Shown: in pieces, positions 1-10,009 of the stretch
Numbering within the stretch: the first letter of the stretch is position 1
Layout of the letters: the number at the start of each line of letters is the position of its first letter
Origin: Ascaphus truei
Taxonomy: Eukaryota > Chordata > Amphibia > Anura > Ascaphidae
DNA: 64,000 nucleotides
Direction: 5' to 3'
Assembly: GCA_036426205.1 (NCBI GenBank)
Contig: CM071568.1
Location: 214,439,245 to 214,503,244, forward strand
Position numbers and translations under genes: made by a program
Notes under the pieces: generated by a model
The model's input: the letters and a program-made list of their open reading frames with translations, nothing else
What the model was told of the DNA's origin: nothing
Database searches by the model: none

Positions 1-777
1 TGTACAAATAAAAAAATTCATTCTTTAAATGTACTGTTTGGTGTGTTCATGTTTTTACTGTCTATACACTTACAGTAGTATTATACCTAAATGCAAACAC
101 AAAATAAAAGTTCCCGGCGCTAAAAATATCCAAGATACCGTGATCCAATTGAAAGTCCCAGATGAAGGTTTCTGATGGATGGTATAAGGAATATAGACAG
201 GTCCTAGGGTGTTGTTAAATCCCTTAGCGATGTCCGCAGTGATTCTGGGGAAACAGAAGAGATACACACAAATTGCGCAGTATGCAACTACTCTTGACCC
301 CAATCCGAACCAACGGACATAGAAACCCTACTTACAAGATGATAACTTGTATATTCGAGGGAGAGAATCTGTAACTGTGTCTTTACTTTGCCTCGGTAGT
401 TCACGGATACCACGTGACCGGCAGCAGTATTTTCTTATTCCATGCAGCAAACAGCACTCACAGGGGACACAAGCAAGGCATGGCCATGCAGGAACAGAGA
501 GATGACACAAATGGTGTAATACTTACACACTTTAATAAAAAACTTTAAAACACAAATCACCCTCACTTACAATATAAGGGGGATGACAATAAGACTCACG
601 AATGCCGTCCGCAACTTGTCTACAGCCTGATGCACACTTGAGAGCCCTCCTGAATGGCGTTCTCTGCAACTCCCAAACCGATGATGTCAGCGGTAGGACA
701 GTGCAGGGCGCTCTCACCGCGTCAGTTGGACTATGGTGGCTGGACCGGCACAAACACTAAGCTCCTCCTCCCTACTT

Positions 778-805
778 GTTTCGTGACTCTGCGTCACTTC
801 CTCAG
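778..805 (-). other. Hammerhead-ribozyme-like core
   Basis: Read on the minus strand, CTGAGGA is followed by a 5-bp stem (GTGAC/GTCAC closing a GCAGA loop) and then GAAAC. This matches the order CUGANGA - stem II - GAAA of hammerhead cores known from PLE terminal repeats. One A is unpaired at the base of stem II. I could not confirm stems I and III, so activity is unproven. Confidence 0.35.
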
Positions 806-952
806 GGGTAGGGGAGCTTAGTGGGAGCAGTGTTAAATACCATTTCACAATAGGAAGGTCAACCCACAAAGGGGAGGTCCTGGACTTGATGCTAATAGAT
901 ATTCGTGTCTAGCAATTAACAGCGATCTGAATCTACTACAAATGGCTGCTGG

Positions 953-1112
953 GATCAATTGCATTATAGTTAACTTGCTGATTATACATACATACATACA
1001 TATTGTCATTACATATAATAACATCTCAATTGTATTGTATCAATTGCATTGAGGTTGATATGCTGATTGCCATACAAACATACATATTATTATTACATAT
1101 AATTAATTCACA
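953..1112. repeat. Imperfect tandem duplication, about 80 bp x2
   Basis: Two adjacent units both start ATCAATTGCATT, continue through TGCTGATT and an ATACAT-rich run, and end in an ACATATAAT segment. They differ by several substitutions and small indels. The unit lies in the PLE non-coding region. No coding potential. Confidence 0.5.
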
Positions 1113-1204
1113 TCCATATGTATAACACAACACAGATACTAATCTCACAATGATTGAAATTGGATGTAAATAAATAAAAAATGATTAAAAAATGATTAAA
1201 AAAT

Positions 1205-1513
1205 CTACGTATCCTTTAAAAAAGCTGCCAAATCAAAATCAATATTTAAACCTAGGGGAGACAGAGTCCTAAGTGTATAAATCCAGTAACTTTCCCGTCT
1301 GGATACTAGATTTAATCTGTCTCCCCCGCGCCAAGTACCTTTTGGATTGTCAATGCCCATGCAGATCAACCCTTGTGGGTCCTGATTGTGTTTTAATCTG
1401 AAATGATTTGAGACGCTATGGGTCTCGAGGCCCCTCTTTATATTATACACGTGTTCAGCGAATCGTCGCTTGAGGGGCCTTCCAGTACGCCCCACATATT
1501 GCAACCCACATGG
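1205..1513 (-). pseudogene. Penelope-like element GIY-YIG endonuclease fragment
   Basis: The minus-strand frame encodes [20 protein letters not shown], followed by an H-rich segment ([10 protein letters not shown]) and a conserved R-E-S-Y-W-I motif. This is the pattern of the C-terminal GIY-YIG endonuclease domain of PLEs, which nicks target DNA for retrotransposition. The frame ends with its own stop near 1205, so the C-terminus is intact. Upstream, homology stops abruptly at about 1513, just before the Cys of CGLQYVG, where gypsy RT begins on the opposite strand. The reverse transcriptase half is missing. The frame is open but the gene is only a 3' fragment. Confidence 0.82.
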
Positions 1514-3913
1514 GCCTATAATCTCATTCGTATAAGGGAGGGAGACGAGTGGAAAACAGCGTTTAACACACGTTCTGGACACTATGAATATCTTGTTATG
1601 CCCTTTGGGCTGTGTAACGCCCCGGCCGTGTTTCAGGAATTTATGAACGACATCTTCCGTGACGTATTGGGAACTTTTGTCATTGTCTATCTAGACGACA
1701 TTCTTATTTTTTCTAAAAATCTGGAGGAACACATTCATCATACCAAACTTGTGCTCTCCAGACTTCGTTCTAACCGTCTTTACGCCAAGATGGAGAAGTG
1801 TCTGTTTCACCAGTCTTCCACGGCCTTCCTAGGCTATATCATCTCCAGCCAAGGTTTTTCCATGGACCCAGAGAAGCTGAAGGCAGTTCTCGACTGGCCA
1901 CTCCCTAATTCGCTCAAGGCTGTGCAACATTTTCTTGGCTTTGCCAATTATTACAGGAAGTTTATCAAAAATGTTTCTTCTATTGCTCTTCCCATCACCG
2001 CCTTGACCAAAAAGGGCGCCGACGTCTCATCCTGGTCACCTGAGGCCATTGCAGCCTTTGAGACTCTCAAGAAGGCGTTCGTGTCTGCCCCCATCCTTCG
2101 TCATCCGGATACCTCCCTCCCCTTTACTTTGGAGGTTGACGCCTCAGACGTAGGAGCTGGCGCAGTTCTTTACCAGAGGACTTCTCCCCAAGAGAAACTA
2201 CATCCTTGTGTTTTTTTTTCACGGAAATTCTCAGCAGCAGAAAGGAATTATGATGTCGGTAATCGTGAACTTTTGGCCATTAAGTTGGCTCTCCAGGAAT
2301 GGAGACATTTTTTGGAGGGTTCCAAAGAACCAATCGCTATTCTCACCGACCACAAAAATTTGTGATATATTGAGGGGGCTCATCGCCTGGGCTCCCGCCA
2401 GGCTCGCTGGTCACTCTTCTTTTCCCGCTTCAACTACACCATCTCTTATATTCCTGGGACCAAAAATGTTAAAGCGGACGCCCTTTCTCGTCAGTTTGCC
2501 TCTGAGACTGAGGCTAAAGAAATCTCGGAACCTATTCTCCCGGCCAAGTGCATAATCTCTGCTAACAACTTTGATGTATTGGATGAGATCCACAAGGCAC
2601 AAGCACATATTCCCAGCAGGTTCAGGGTACCAGAAGGACGTCTCTACGCGGCTCCACGTTTCCGCCATAAAATCTTACTTTGGGGTCATTCCTCTAGAGC
2701 AATTGGTCATCCAGGCTTCAAAAGGACGGCAGATCTCATTAAACGGACTTTTTGGTGGCCTAAGATGAATCAAGACATTCTCGAATTTACTTCCGCCTGT
2801 CTTGAATGTGCCCAGAGTAAAACCCTGCATCATAAACCTTCTGGACTTCTTCTACCACTTCCCATCCCTGAACAACCCTGGAAACACATTTCAATGGACT
2901 TTATTGTTGAACTACCTATTTCCTAGGGGATGAACACTATTTTGGTTGTGGTTGATAGGTTTTCAAAGCAGGCTCACTTTATTCCCCTCAAGGGTCTTCC
3001 CAACTCTGCCACCTTGGCGGACGTCTTCTCCAAAGAGATCTTCAGGTTGCATGGCGTTCCCATTTCTTTCATCTCAGACCGTGGATCTCAGTTAATCTCA
3101 AAATTCTGGCGGGCCTTCTCCCAAAGATTGGGTATCTCTCTCTTGTTTTCCTCTGGATACCATCCACAAACCAACGGTCAAACTGAAAGGATGAACCAAA
3201 CTCATGAACAGTATCTAAGATGCTTCATTTCTGACACAAGATAACTCGGTGGATCTTCTACCATGGGCCGAATTGGCCATTAATTCCTTGAGGAACGAGT
3301 CTACTCAGGAGTCTCCTTTTTTTATCAACTGTGGCTTTCACCCCAGTAGTCTCTCTCTCCTTCTGGTGTTCCTGCAGCCGACTCTCATATCACCAACTTA
3401 CAAGAATCCTGGAAAAAGATTCTCAAGTCCTTACGGTCTGCGATTGCCAAACAAAAAACCAAGGCTGATCGTCACCGCCAAAAGGGTCCTTCTTTCAAAC
3501 CTGGTGATCTGGTCTGGCTGTCGTCCAAAAATATTAGGCTCACAACTCCTTCAGCCAAACTGTCCCCTAGATTCTTGGGACCATTCAAAATCCTAGAGAA
3601 GGTTAATCCAGTAGCATATCGTCTCGATCTTCCTCCCTCAATGAAAGTTCCGTCAGTGTTCCATGTTTCCCTCCTTAAGGAATTTGTGTCCAGTCCTCAT
3701 TATCCGGATCCCTCTCGGAGACCCAATCCTGTGTCCACCCTGGGCCAACAGGAGTACGAAATACAGTCTCTCATCGACTCGTGTTTGTCCAAAAAGGGAC
3801 TTCAGTTTTTGGTAAACTGGAAGGGCTATGGTCCTGAGGAACATCCTGGGTACCTGCACACCACATCCACGCCCCAAGGCTGCTTTCTCAGTTTCACCAG
3901 AAATTCCCCCTAA
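1514..3913 (+). pseudogene. pol: gypsy pol remnant: RT-RNase H-integrase-chromodomain
   Basis: RT begins at [17 protein letters not shown] and includes the catalytic YLDD motif (in [12 protein letters not shown]). RNase H follows with [14 protein letters not shown], the [14 protein letters not shown] acidic helix and TDHKNL. Integrase shows an HHCC zinc finger (GHPGFKRT...CLECAQSK) and the D-D-E core: MDFIVELP, ISDRGSQ and the E of NGQTERMNQ. A chromodomain near the end reads LVNWKGYGPEEHPGY. One frame holds from 1514 to 3244 apart from stops at 2363 and 2924. Frameshifts near 3244 and 3360 break the region after integrase, and the original frame resumes by 3575. Upstream RT motifs are missing, so this is a dead copy. 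Confidence 0.92.
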
Positions 3914-3945
3914 AGCCGTGGTTGGATCACTCGGAGATTGATCCT

Positions 3946-3956
3946 CAAGGGGGGGA
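3946..3956 (+). other. Polypurine tract of gypsy element
   Basis: A CAAGGGGGGGA run sits just 5' of the 3' LTR start (TGTGACG at 3960). This is where plus-strand DNA synthesis is primed in LTR retrotransposons. Confidence 0.7.
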
Positions 3957-3959
3957 TAC

Positions 3960-5023
3960 TGTGACGACTCAGGAGATTCCATCCTCCCCACTCCTCTCTC
4001 CCGCAGTGGCCGCTTTACCTTCCCCTGTGGTGCCATCCGTCCCGTTGCCTCCTCCTTGCGTGGTGCCCATGGCACGGCATTCCGCACGCCTGGTGACACG
4101 TCCGGTGCGTGCACTCCCTCAGCCCACAGAGGGCGCGCGCACACGCTCCTCCACTGCTCTCCTTGGCTCACCTGCTTCCTCCTCTCTGCCGCTGCATGCC
4201 ATCTCGCGGTCGTATGTCACGTGCGCGGTCCCCTTCTCTGGGCTCAGTGCTCCTCCTGCAGTCTTCCCTTGCTCCATGCGGTCCCTCTCTGTGTTGCAAC
4301 CTGTGCGCGCGCATCCCCAGCTTACAGGGGGCGTGCGCACAGGCTCTTCTTAACCTGTTCCCCATGTCTCCCCTTCTCAATCCCTTCAGGCCATTCCCCT
4401 GACTGCCCCTTCTGTCTCCTCCTCTTCTCTCCCTGTCCTATCCCTGTCATCTCCCACTTCCCTCTCTACTTCTCCCCTCTCTCCTATTGGTATGCCCTCC
4501 TTTATAGCCCCTGTCTGTCCACTTCTTCCCCGCTTTGCATAGTTCCTGTTTCCCTGTGTGTACCTGACTATGCTGTGCTCCCTCTGTGTTCCTGTTGTTT
4601 CCTGCTCCTGTGTTATCTTAGATTCCCCTGGCTTTGACCCCTGCTTGTCCTGGACTATTCTGCTCTCTGGTATCCCTTTGAACCCTGCTACGCATACTAC
4701 TTCGCTTACTTCTGGCTTCCTAGGACCTGGCTTATACTCTGACGATTCTAACCTCTGGACTCCTGAACATTGGCACATGGACACGACTATTCTTACGGAC
4801 ATTCCCAAGTGTTGCAAGTATAAACTAACGACTCTTCCAACAGGCCCAGCAACGCCATACCACACTCCGGGCTTGCTCCCACTGCTGTGGGTGTGTGGTA
4901 TCATACCGTTCCCACCTCAGTTTTGGGGTCTATCCAGGTCTGCAGGCATACTGGCAAGACAGGTAGGGAATGGTGATCTTCCAACGGGCCCCTTGTCTGC
5001 ACCCAGAAGGGGAGAAATGTGGC
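3960..5023 (+). repeat. 3' LTR of the gypsy element
   Basis: It starts TGTGACG right after the polypurine tract and is assigned to end at ATGTGGCA near 5023, an imperfect inverted match to the start. It is C/T-rich and GC-rich and holds long open frames on both strands (for example 4056-4637) that resemble no protein and reflect composition. The 3' limit is less certain than the 5' limit because there is no second LTR to compare. Confidence 0.68.
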
Positions 5024-5267
5024 AGTATAGTACAGTTCACCTTTCTGTCCTAATCGCATTCCTACTTTCCAGTGGTCTATCCTTAGATCAAGAAGAATTT
5101 ATGTTAAGTCCAGAAAATTATCCTTTCCTGTCTGGTGGAGAGGGGGAGGAGAGACACCCGTATTGTTTAGATAAACTGGGTTAAATTTTTCACTGCTGTC
5201 TCTCTTTGTAGAAGGTTAGGTGTCCGGTTCTGTTTCTGATTCAGAGTCTGATTGAGCGTGTGACTGA

Positions 5268-5571
5268 GTGAGGCTGCGGCCACGCTGCCGCTGAGCACGC
5301 TCATGCTTGAGAGCGAGCACGCTCATGCTTGAGAGCGGTCATGTCACGAACTCTCCAAGCATTAACGCAGGCGGTCCTGCAAAAGTTTGAGAGTGGGTGG
5401 GGGGGGGGGGGGGCAGCATGGCAGTGCATTGACTGGTGCTGATTGGTTTCTGAAGGACCCTTCAGCGCACTCAAAAATCAATTTGCTTTGTCTCCCGAAG
5501 TGCCTTGTTTGGGAGTGCGTACGTGCACGCTCACATGCACACATACGATAATGTAAGCGTGGCCATGCAGA
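5268..5571. mobile_element. Probable MITE related to the one at 9803-10009
   Basis: The left edge (AGGCTGCGGCCACGCTGCCG) is a partial inverted match to the right edge (AAGCGTGGCCATGCAG) and resembles the left end of the MITE at 9803. It contains a 22-bp tandem duplication and a G-run near 5397-5414. No coding frame. The boundaries are approximate. Confidence 0.35.
5293..5336. repeat. Exact 22-bp tandem duplication
   Basis: The unit beginning GAGCACGCTCATGC and ending TTGAGAGC is present twice, head to tail, with no mismatch. It lies in a GC-rich MITE-like segment. Confidence 0.9.
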
Positions 5572-5808
5572 TTGATTTTTAATTAAGTGAGCGCGCCAAG
5601 TGCACTCAATGGGAGAGTGGATGCCCTGTGTCTGTTTTTTAAACACTCAGCAAGTTAGCTCTGGATGTTTAAAAAAAAGTTGTGTCTCCCTTTGTTTCTA
5701 TGGTGTTGTAGCGTTATTGTTTAGGTTCATTTTAGGTTGAAATTATTATCTGCAGCTTATGTTAATGCCTGAGATGGTGCAAAGTTAATGTCTTAAGATG
5801 CCATCTTC

Positions 5809-5838
5809 TAATAATAATAATAATAATAATAATAATAT
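5809..5838. repeat. (AAT)n microsatellite
   Basis: About nine uninterrupted AAT/ATA units. The flanking sequence up to 5984 is anonymous. Confidence 0.9.
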
Positions 5839-7167
5839 ATTTTTAGAAACCAAGTGGCCTCCCAAGAATTGCTTTTCCTACTCATAAATTACAAGGGACC
5901 TGAGGTTTGGATGTCTTGTGTGAGGTTGAGATTTGTAACACATGGGGCTCAACGGGTCCAGGGTACTGGTGCAACAACGTCATTGGGGCCTATGCTATAA
6001 GCCATTTATCGAGCACTTATCAGCTAAAATGCCTACTGCTATTCAGTAAGCATCGATAAGTGGGAGATAAAAGAATAAATCGCCAAATGTTTGGCCCTAT
6101 CAGCCGGTTCTGAAACTCGTGCAATTCTAGCAGCCTCGATTAGCTTATCGAGGCCTTTCGAGGCTCAAGAATGGCGAGTTTCTCCCAAAATCCTCATGCC
6201 AGGAAAAGTTGGCGTGAGGGTGGTCAGAAGCTGCTGAGAGGCGGCAAGTAGGGACATAGAAAAAAAATGCTTTTTTCCTGCATCGGATTTATGCCAGGGG
6301 TCTCCGGAGCTGATATCCATTAATATCAGCACCAGAGACCCCCAGCATGAATCCATGCAATAAAAATGCTTTTATAGTCAACTTGATTACCTTAGTGGCT
6401 AACCGCTAAGGCAATAAAGGGGTTAACCCCTCCCGCTTCCCAGGGCCAAATTCCCCCTTCACCTACTACCCACAATAAACACAAGGGAACAGATAAATAC
6501 AGTGACAGTCAATGCATTTTTTGGAAAATGCTTGTTTAAAATTGATTATAATTTTTTCTATTTGTTTTTATTGTTTGGATTAAATTGTTTGGTATTTGGA
6601 TGGCTTGTTTTTAGTACATTTTAGGATTGGTTAACATTTTAAATTAATTAATTGTTTTATTGGCTAATGGTTAAAATAAATTAATTGTTTTGTTGGATAG
6701 TGCTTTTATTTATTAAATTGATTGGTTGGCTAGTGCTTTTATTTATTTTATTGATTGCCTAGTGCTTTTATGTATTGAATTGGTTTGCTAGTGCTTTTTT
6801 TTTTCTTGAAATGGGTGTTTAGGTGCTTGTGTATATTTTTTATTATTGTGTATATTTGACCTTCATGCTTTTTTATTAGGGTGACCATTGACTGCTATGG
6901 TGTCTTAACATGCCCATATTATAAGCTTATTATGTACCACTATTCCAATCAATGGGTACATGGTGGGTATAGTGGTCCCGGGGTGGGTGGTTAGGCCTCC
7001 CGGGTGGGTAGCAGGGGATGCGGATTAACCCCTTAATTACTATAGCGGTTATTAACCGCTAAGGTGAATTATATGGATATAGATTGTATTTTTTATTGTA
7101 TTCTTGCTGGCATCGGAGGACATGGATCTGCAGTTTGCTGATGAGGATGCCCTTCATGATGGCAGAG

Positions 7168-7173
7168 GTAAGT
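7168..7173 (+). other. Candidate splice donor after a short acidic frame
   Basis: GTAAGT follows a short open segment reading DMDLQFADEDALHDGR. A similar arrangement (an acidic DED-containing frame, then GTAAGT at 50353) occurs in the related element at 48524-51961. This may be a relic exon edge from an autonomous ancestor. Confidence 0.3.
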
Positions 7174-7752
7174 AGAAAGGTTTATTTACTTAATTTATGA
7201 TGGTTGGCTAATGTTTTATTTAATAATGGGCAAATTACCTATTATCCATATCTGCATAATAGTTATTTTGCCCATTATTGTACTGTATGTGTTGGGGGAA
7301 GAGGGAGGGGGGTGTATTTATTTAAATGCATAGCAAAACAAAAATTACCACAGGATTGGTACCACAGGTCAGTGTGGACCCGTGGGGATAACCCCAGACA
7401 CCCGTAGGGACCACCTGAGGACCCCTGCAACCCCGGACACCCGAGAGCCCTCAGATACCTGCAGGGACCACCCGAGGGCCCCTAGAAACTCGCGGCCTCT
7501 GGTATCAATCATGTGGGGGTAAAGGAGGTGGGTATTAGTGTTGTTGTGTTTTTAATGTTAATTTAGGTTGCAGCTGTTTTAATATAAATTTTAATACTAG
7601 TGTATGAGCAGGGGGTCTCCGGAGCAGGTTCGCATTGATTTGAGGTCCGGGGACCCCCTGCTTCCGAGATACAGACCCCATTATGCGGTGCTGGTATCTA
7701 TTATGCATTTAAATGTCCCGCGTCACGTGACCGTGGGAATAAAATGCATTGG

Positions 7753-8224
7753 TGTCATGTTCTAAGCCTGTTGTACCCGTGCTTGGCCACTGGGATTGCT
7801 GCTGCTCTCTCAATGTCTTGTTCTAGCCTGCAGTGCCTATACTTGTCCACCGGGATTGCTGCTGCTAAACTAAGGAACATTCCAGACCCTGAAACCTGAC
7901 ACCTCTGCACCTGTGCTCTACCTCTCAGCCTGCCTATATAAACCTCCCTTTCCTGTTCCTCCCTTGCCTGTTTATACTGGTTCTTCAGCTCTTGTTGGTT
8001 CCTGTGTTTACTGCTGTGCTATTGATATATTGTCCTGTTCCAGCCTCCTCGTTGCTGACCTCTGCTTGTTACCTGACTACGCTGCCTGCCGCCTGCCTCT
8101 AACCTCTGCTTGTTACCTGACTATGCTGCCTGCCGCCTGCCTCTGACCTCTGCTTGTTACCTGACCACGCTCCCTGCTGTTCTTGCCACTGGGATCCACT
8201 CCAGCCGAAGTCTAATCCTTGACA
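7753..8224. mobile_element. Solo LTR, 472 bp, nested in element 1
   Basis: It starts TGTCATG and ends CTTGACA, and is flanked by ATTGG (7748-7752) and ATAGG (8225-8229), a 5-bp TSD with one mismatch. Inside, a GGGATTGCTGCTGCT segment is duplicated (about 7793-7865) and a unit of about 44 bp with CTCTGCTTGTTACCTGAC occurs about 2.5 times (8058-8175). No internal retrotransposon region remains, so it most likely arose by LTR-LTR recombination. No recognisable protein. Confidence 0.72.
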
Positions 8225-8443
8225 ATAGGAGATACCGGCTCCCCATGAAGGGGCATGTATTTCGGGAAGCAGGGGGTCCCCAGACCTGAAATCAACACAT
8301 TTCTGTTCCGGAGACCCCCTGCTCATCTACACTAATAATAAAATGTATATTAAAAAACATTAATTTCCAGCCAGATTTGTGCAGGGACAGACAGATCTCT
8401 CTGAGCAGCTCTCTCTGCAGCTGACAGAAATCGCCGGGGTAAG

Positions 8444-9539
8444 TGTAACGGATCCGCACCTTAGTTTGCAGTTTGCCTTGCCTTATAGACTTATGCAGCC
8501 CCGGAATCCTGCTCCTGACCTTTGCTGCAGCTCCACCCTGTGTTCACTCATTAAAGCAGTGCTGCCACACGCCCCTTCTGCTATTGGTTCACTGACCTTT
8601 AAAGACACCTTTCCCACAATGCTTCCCTGCCGAGCATAACCCTTCCTGGTTGTCACAAGTGTTCTGCCCCAAGCCCTAAGGTTGTGTACTAATCTCTCAA
8701 GTTCTATTCCCCAGTTCAAGCAGAGTTCTGTTCCTGTCTCCTGTGCTGAAGCGGAATACTCTTCATGTTAACTTCAGATCCCTGTTTCCTGGTGCTGAAG
8801 CAGAGTACTCTTCATGTTAACTTCAGATTCCTGTTTCCTGAGGTCGGCTGCTAGTTGCACGCAGCGGCCTGTTCCTGTCTTCTGTGCTGAAGCGGAGGTC
8901 TCTCCTGTGTTGACTTCAGCTCCCGGTTTCCTGAGGCTTGCTGTCCTTTCTCTGCAGAGCCTATCTGTTTGGTTCCTGGGGCCTGTGGCTCATTTTACAT
9001 AGCAGAGGCCATTTCCTGGTTCCTGTGCTGCAGCGGAGTACCTCCCGTGTATCCTAATCCTTCCTGTTTCTGTGGTCTGCTGCCCTACCCTTAGCAGAGG
9101 CCAATCACGAGTCCTGAGGTCTGTAGCTCTCTCTCTCCTTGCACAGACCGCTCTGGACTCCTGCACTGAAGCACTGGTTTACCAGTACAGCCTGGCGGCG
9201 TGCCCACTCCGGTCTGCCTATCCTTTCCTGAGACCACTACTATGGGCCGTGGTCATCACACGCGCAGAACCCATGCCCACGCTCACGCTCCTAAGCTGAG
9301 GCGGGGAACTTCTGATCACCTGTTGCCGAACTCCTGCTTGAATAACGTTTACCCTGATCTCTCCAGCCCTAACCATGGCTTGTCCACTTATGATGCTGCC
9401 TTCTCCAGTCCCGACCCTGCTACATACGACTACGAACTGCGCAATCCGGATCAGCCTGCGCGGTCTAAGGTCGGTGCTTTTACAACCCTACCACAACCAC
9501 GCGGTCCGACCCAGGTTTGTGGCGAGCACAACCGTGACA
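8444..9539. mobile_element. Solo LTR, 1,096 bp, nested in element 1
   Basis: It starts TGTAACGG and ends CCGTGACA. Both sides carry the perfect 5-bp TSD GTAAG (8439-8443 and 9540-9544). The interior is C/T-rich and repeats a motif containing GCTGAAGCGGAG / TTCCTGTCTCCTG several times between 8720 and 9060. Its frames match no family. The TSD coincides with a GTAAG that may itself have been a splice donor in the host element. Confidence 0.8.
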
Positions 9540-9802
9540 GTAAGGCCTTTTCAGAGAGGCAATCATCACGCCACGGCTACTCGGCCATTTTGGGAATTTT
9601 GCTATCACAGGTAATAAAGACTTTCTGAATACCATGATAGCAATGCTAAAACAAATGGCGATTTAAATGGGCCGGCAATTTTTTTAATGAACTCATAGCA
9701 TGGACCCCCTTGTGTTTTTTATCCTACAGTAAGTAAGCTTTAATGACACGCTAAAAAGTCAGCATTTAAATTCCTTTATCACTAGCATTATTATTCTCCT
9801 TT

Positions 9803-10009
9803 TAAGGCCTCGGTCAGGGTGGCGCTGAGCGGGCGCTTAGAGCAAGCAAATTTGAATTTGCCGCTCGCAATCACATCACGTGACCGGTTTGTCCAATAAG
9901 GGCAAACCAGCTTCGTGACGTTGTGGCTGCGCCAGCGAGTGCGCACTGATCCGGCAGGGCACAGCGCACAAGTGCCAGCGTGCCCGTTCCCTGCCTGGCC
10001 GCAGCCTTA
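9803..10009. mobile_element. MITE, about 207 bp
   Basis: The left end TAAGGCCTCGGTCAGG pairs with the right end, whose reverse complement is TAAGGCTGCGGCCAGG. The centre contains CACGTGACCGGTT, CCAAT and GGCAAACC, a hairpin pattern shared with 59065-59115. It has no coding capacity. Confidence 0.6.

Larger units (their letters stand above)
1..1204 (-). repeat. Probable PLE non-coding/pLTR-like sequence
   Basis: This stretch lies downstream of the PLE GIY-YIG frame on the minus strand and has no sustained reading frame. It holds a hammerhead-like motif (778-805) and an imperfect tandem duplication (953-1112). PLEs carry terminal repeats called pLTRs, often with hammerhead-type motifs, so a PLE origin is likely by position. 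I did not find a second copy in this window that would define the boundaries. Confidence 0.4.
1514..5023 (+). mobile_element. 5'-truncated Ty3/gypsy (chromovirus) retrotransposon
   Basis: From 5' to 3' the element carries the inner part of RT, RNase H, integrase, a C-terminal chromodomain, a polypurine tract and a 3' LTR. The 5' LTR, gag, protease and start of RT are absent. The left edge abuts a PLE fragment at 1513/1514. The chromodomain after integrase assigns it to the chromovirus branch of Ty3/gypsy, which is common in fish and amphibians. Stops and frameshifts in pol show it is inactive. Confidence 0.87.
5985..9709. mobile_element. Large non-autonomous TIR element (element 1)
   Basis: The left end reads GGGGCCTATGCTATAAG and the right end, reverse-complemented, reads GGGGGTCCATGCTATGAG, giving imperfect TIRs. 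The inside is a patchwork also seen in the element at 48524-51961: a TAACCGCTAAGG / GGGGTTAACCCC block (about 6390-6430 and 7020-7065), a hairpin around TGGGCAAATTACC (7225-7285), and an inverted pair of GCAGGGGGTCTCCGG blocks (about 7610-7690 and 8262-8325). Two solo LTRs (7753-8224, 8444-9539) inserted later. No transposase frame is visible. Short TIRs starting GGGGCCTATTC fit a PIF/Harbinger-type origin, but I see no clear TSD here. Confidence 0.62.

Noticed and set aside
4056..4904. Long frames on both strands
   Set aside because: They lie in the C/T-rich gypsy LTR, match no family and occur on both strands, as expected from base composition.
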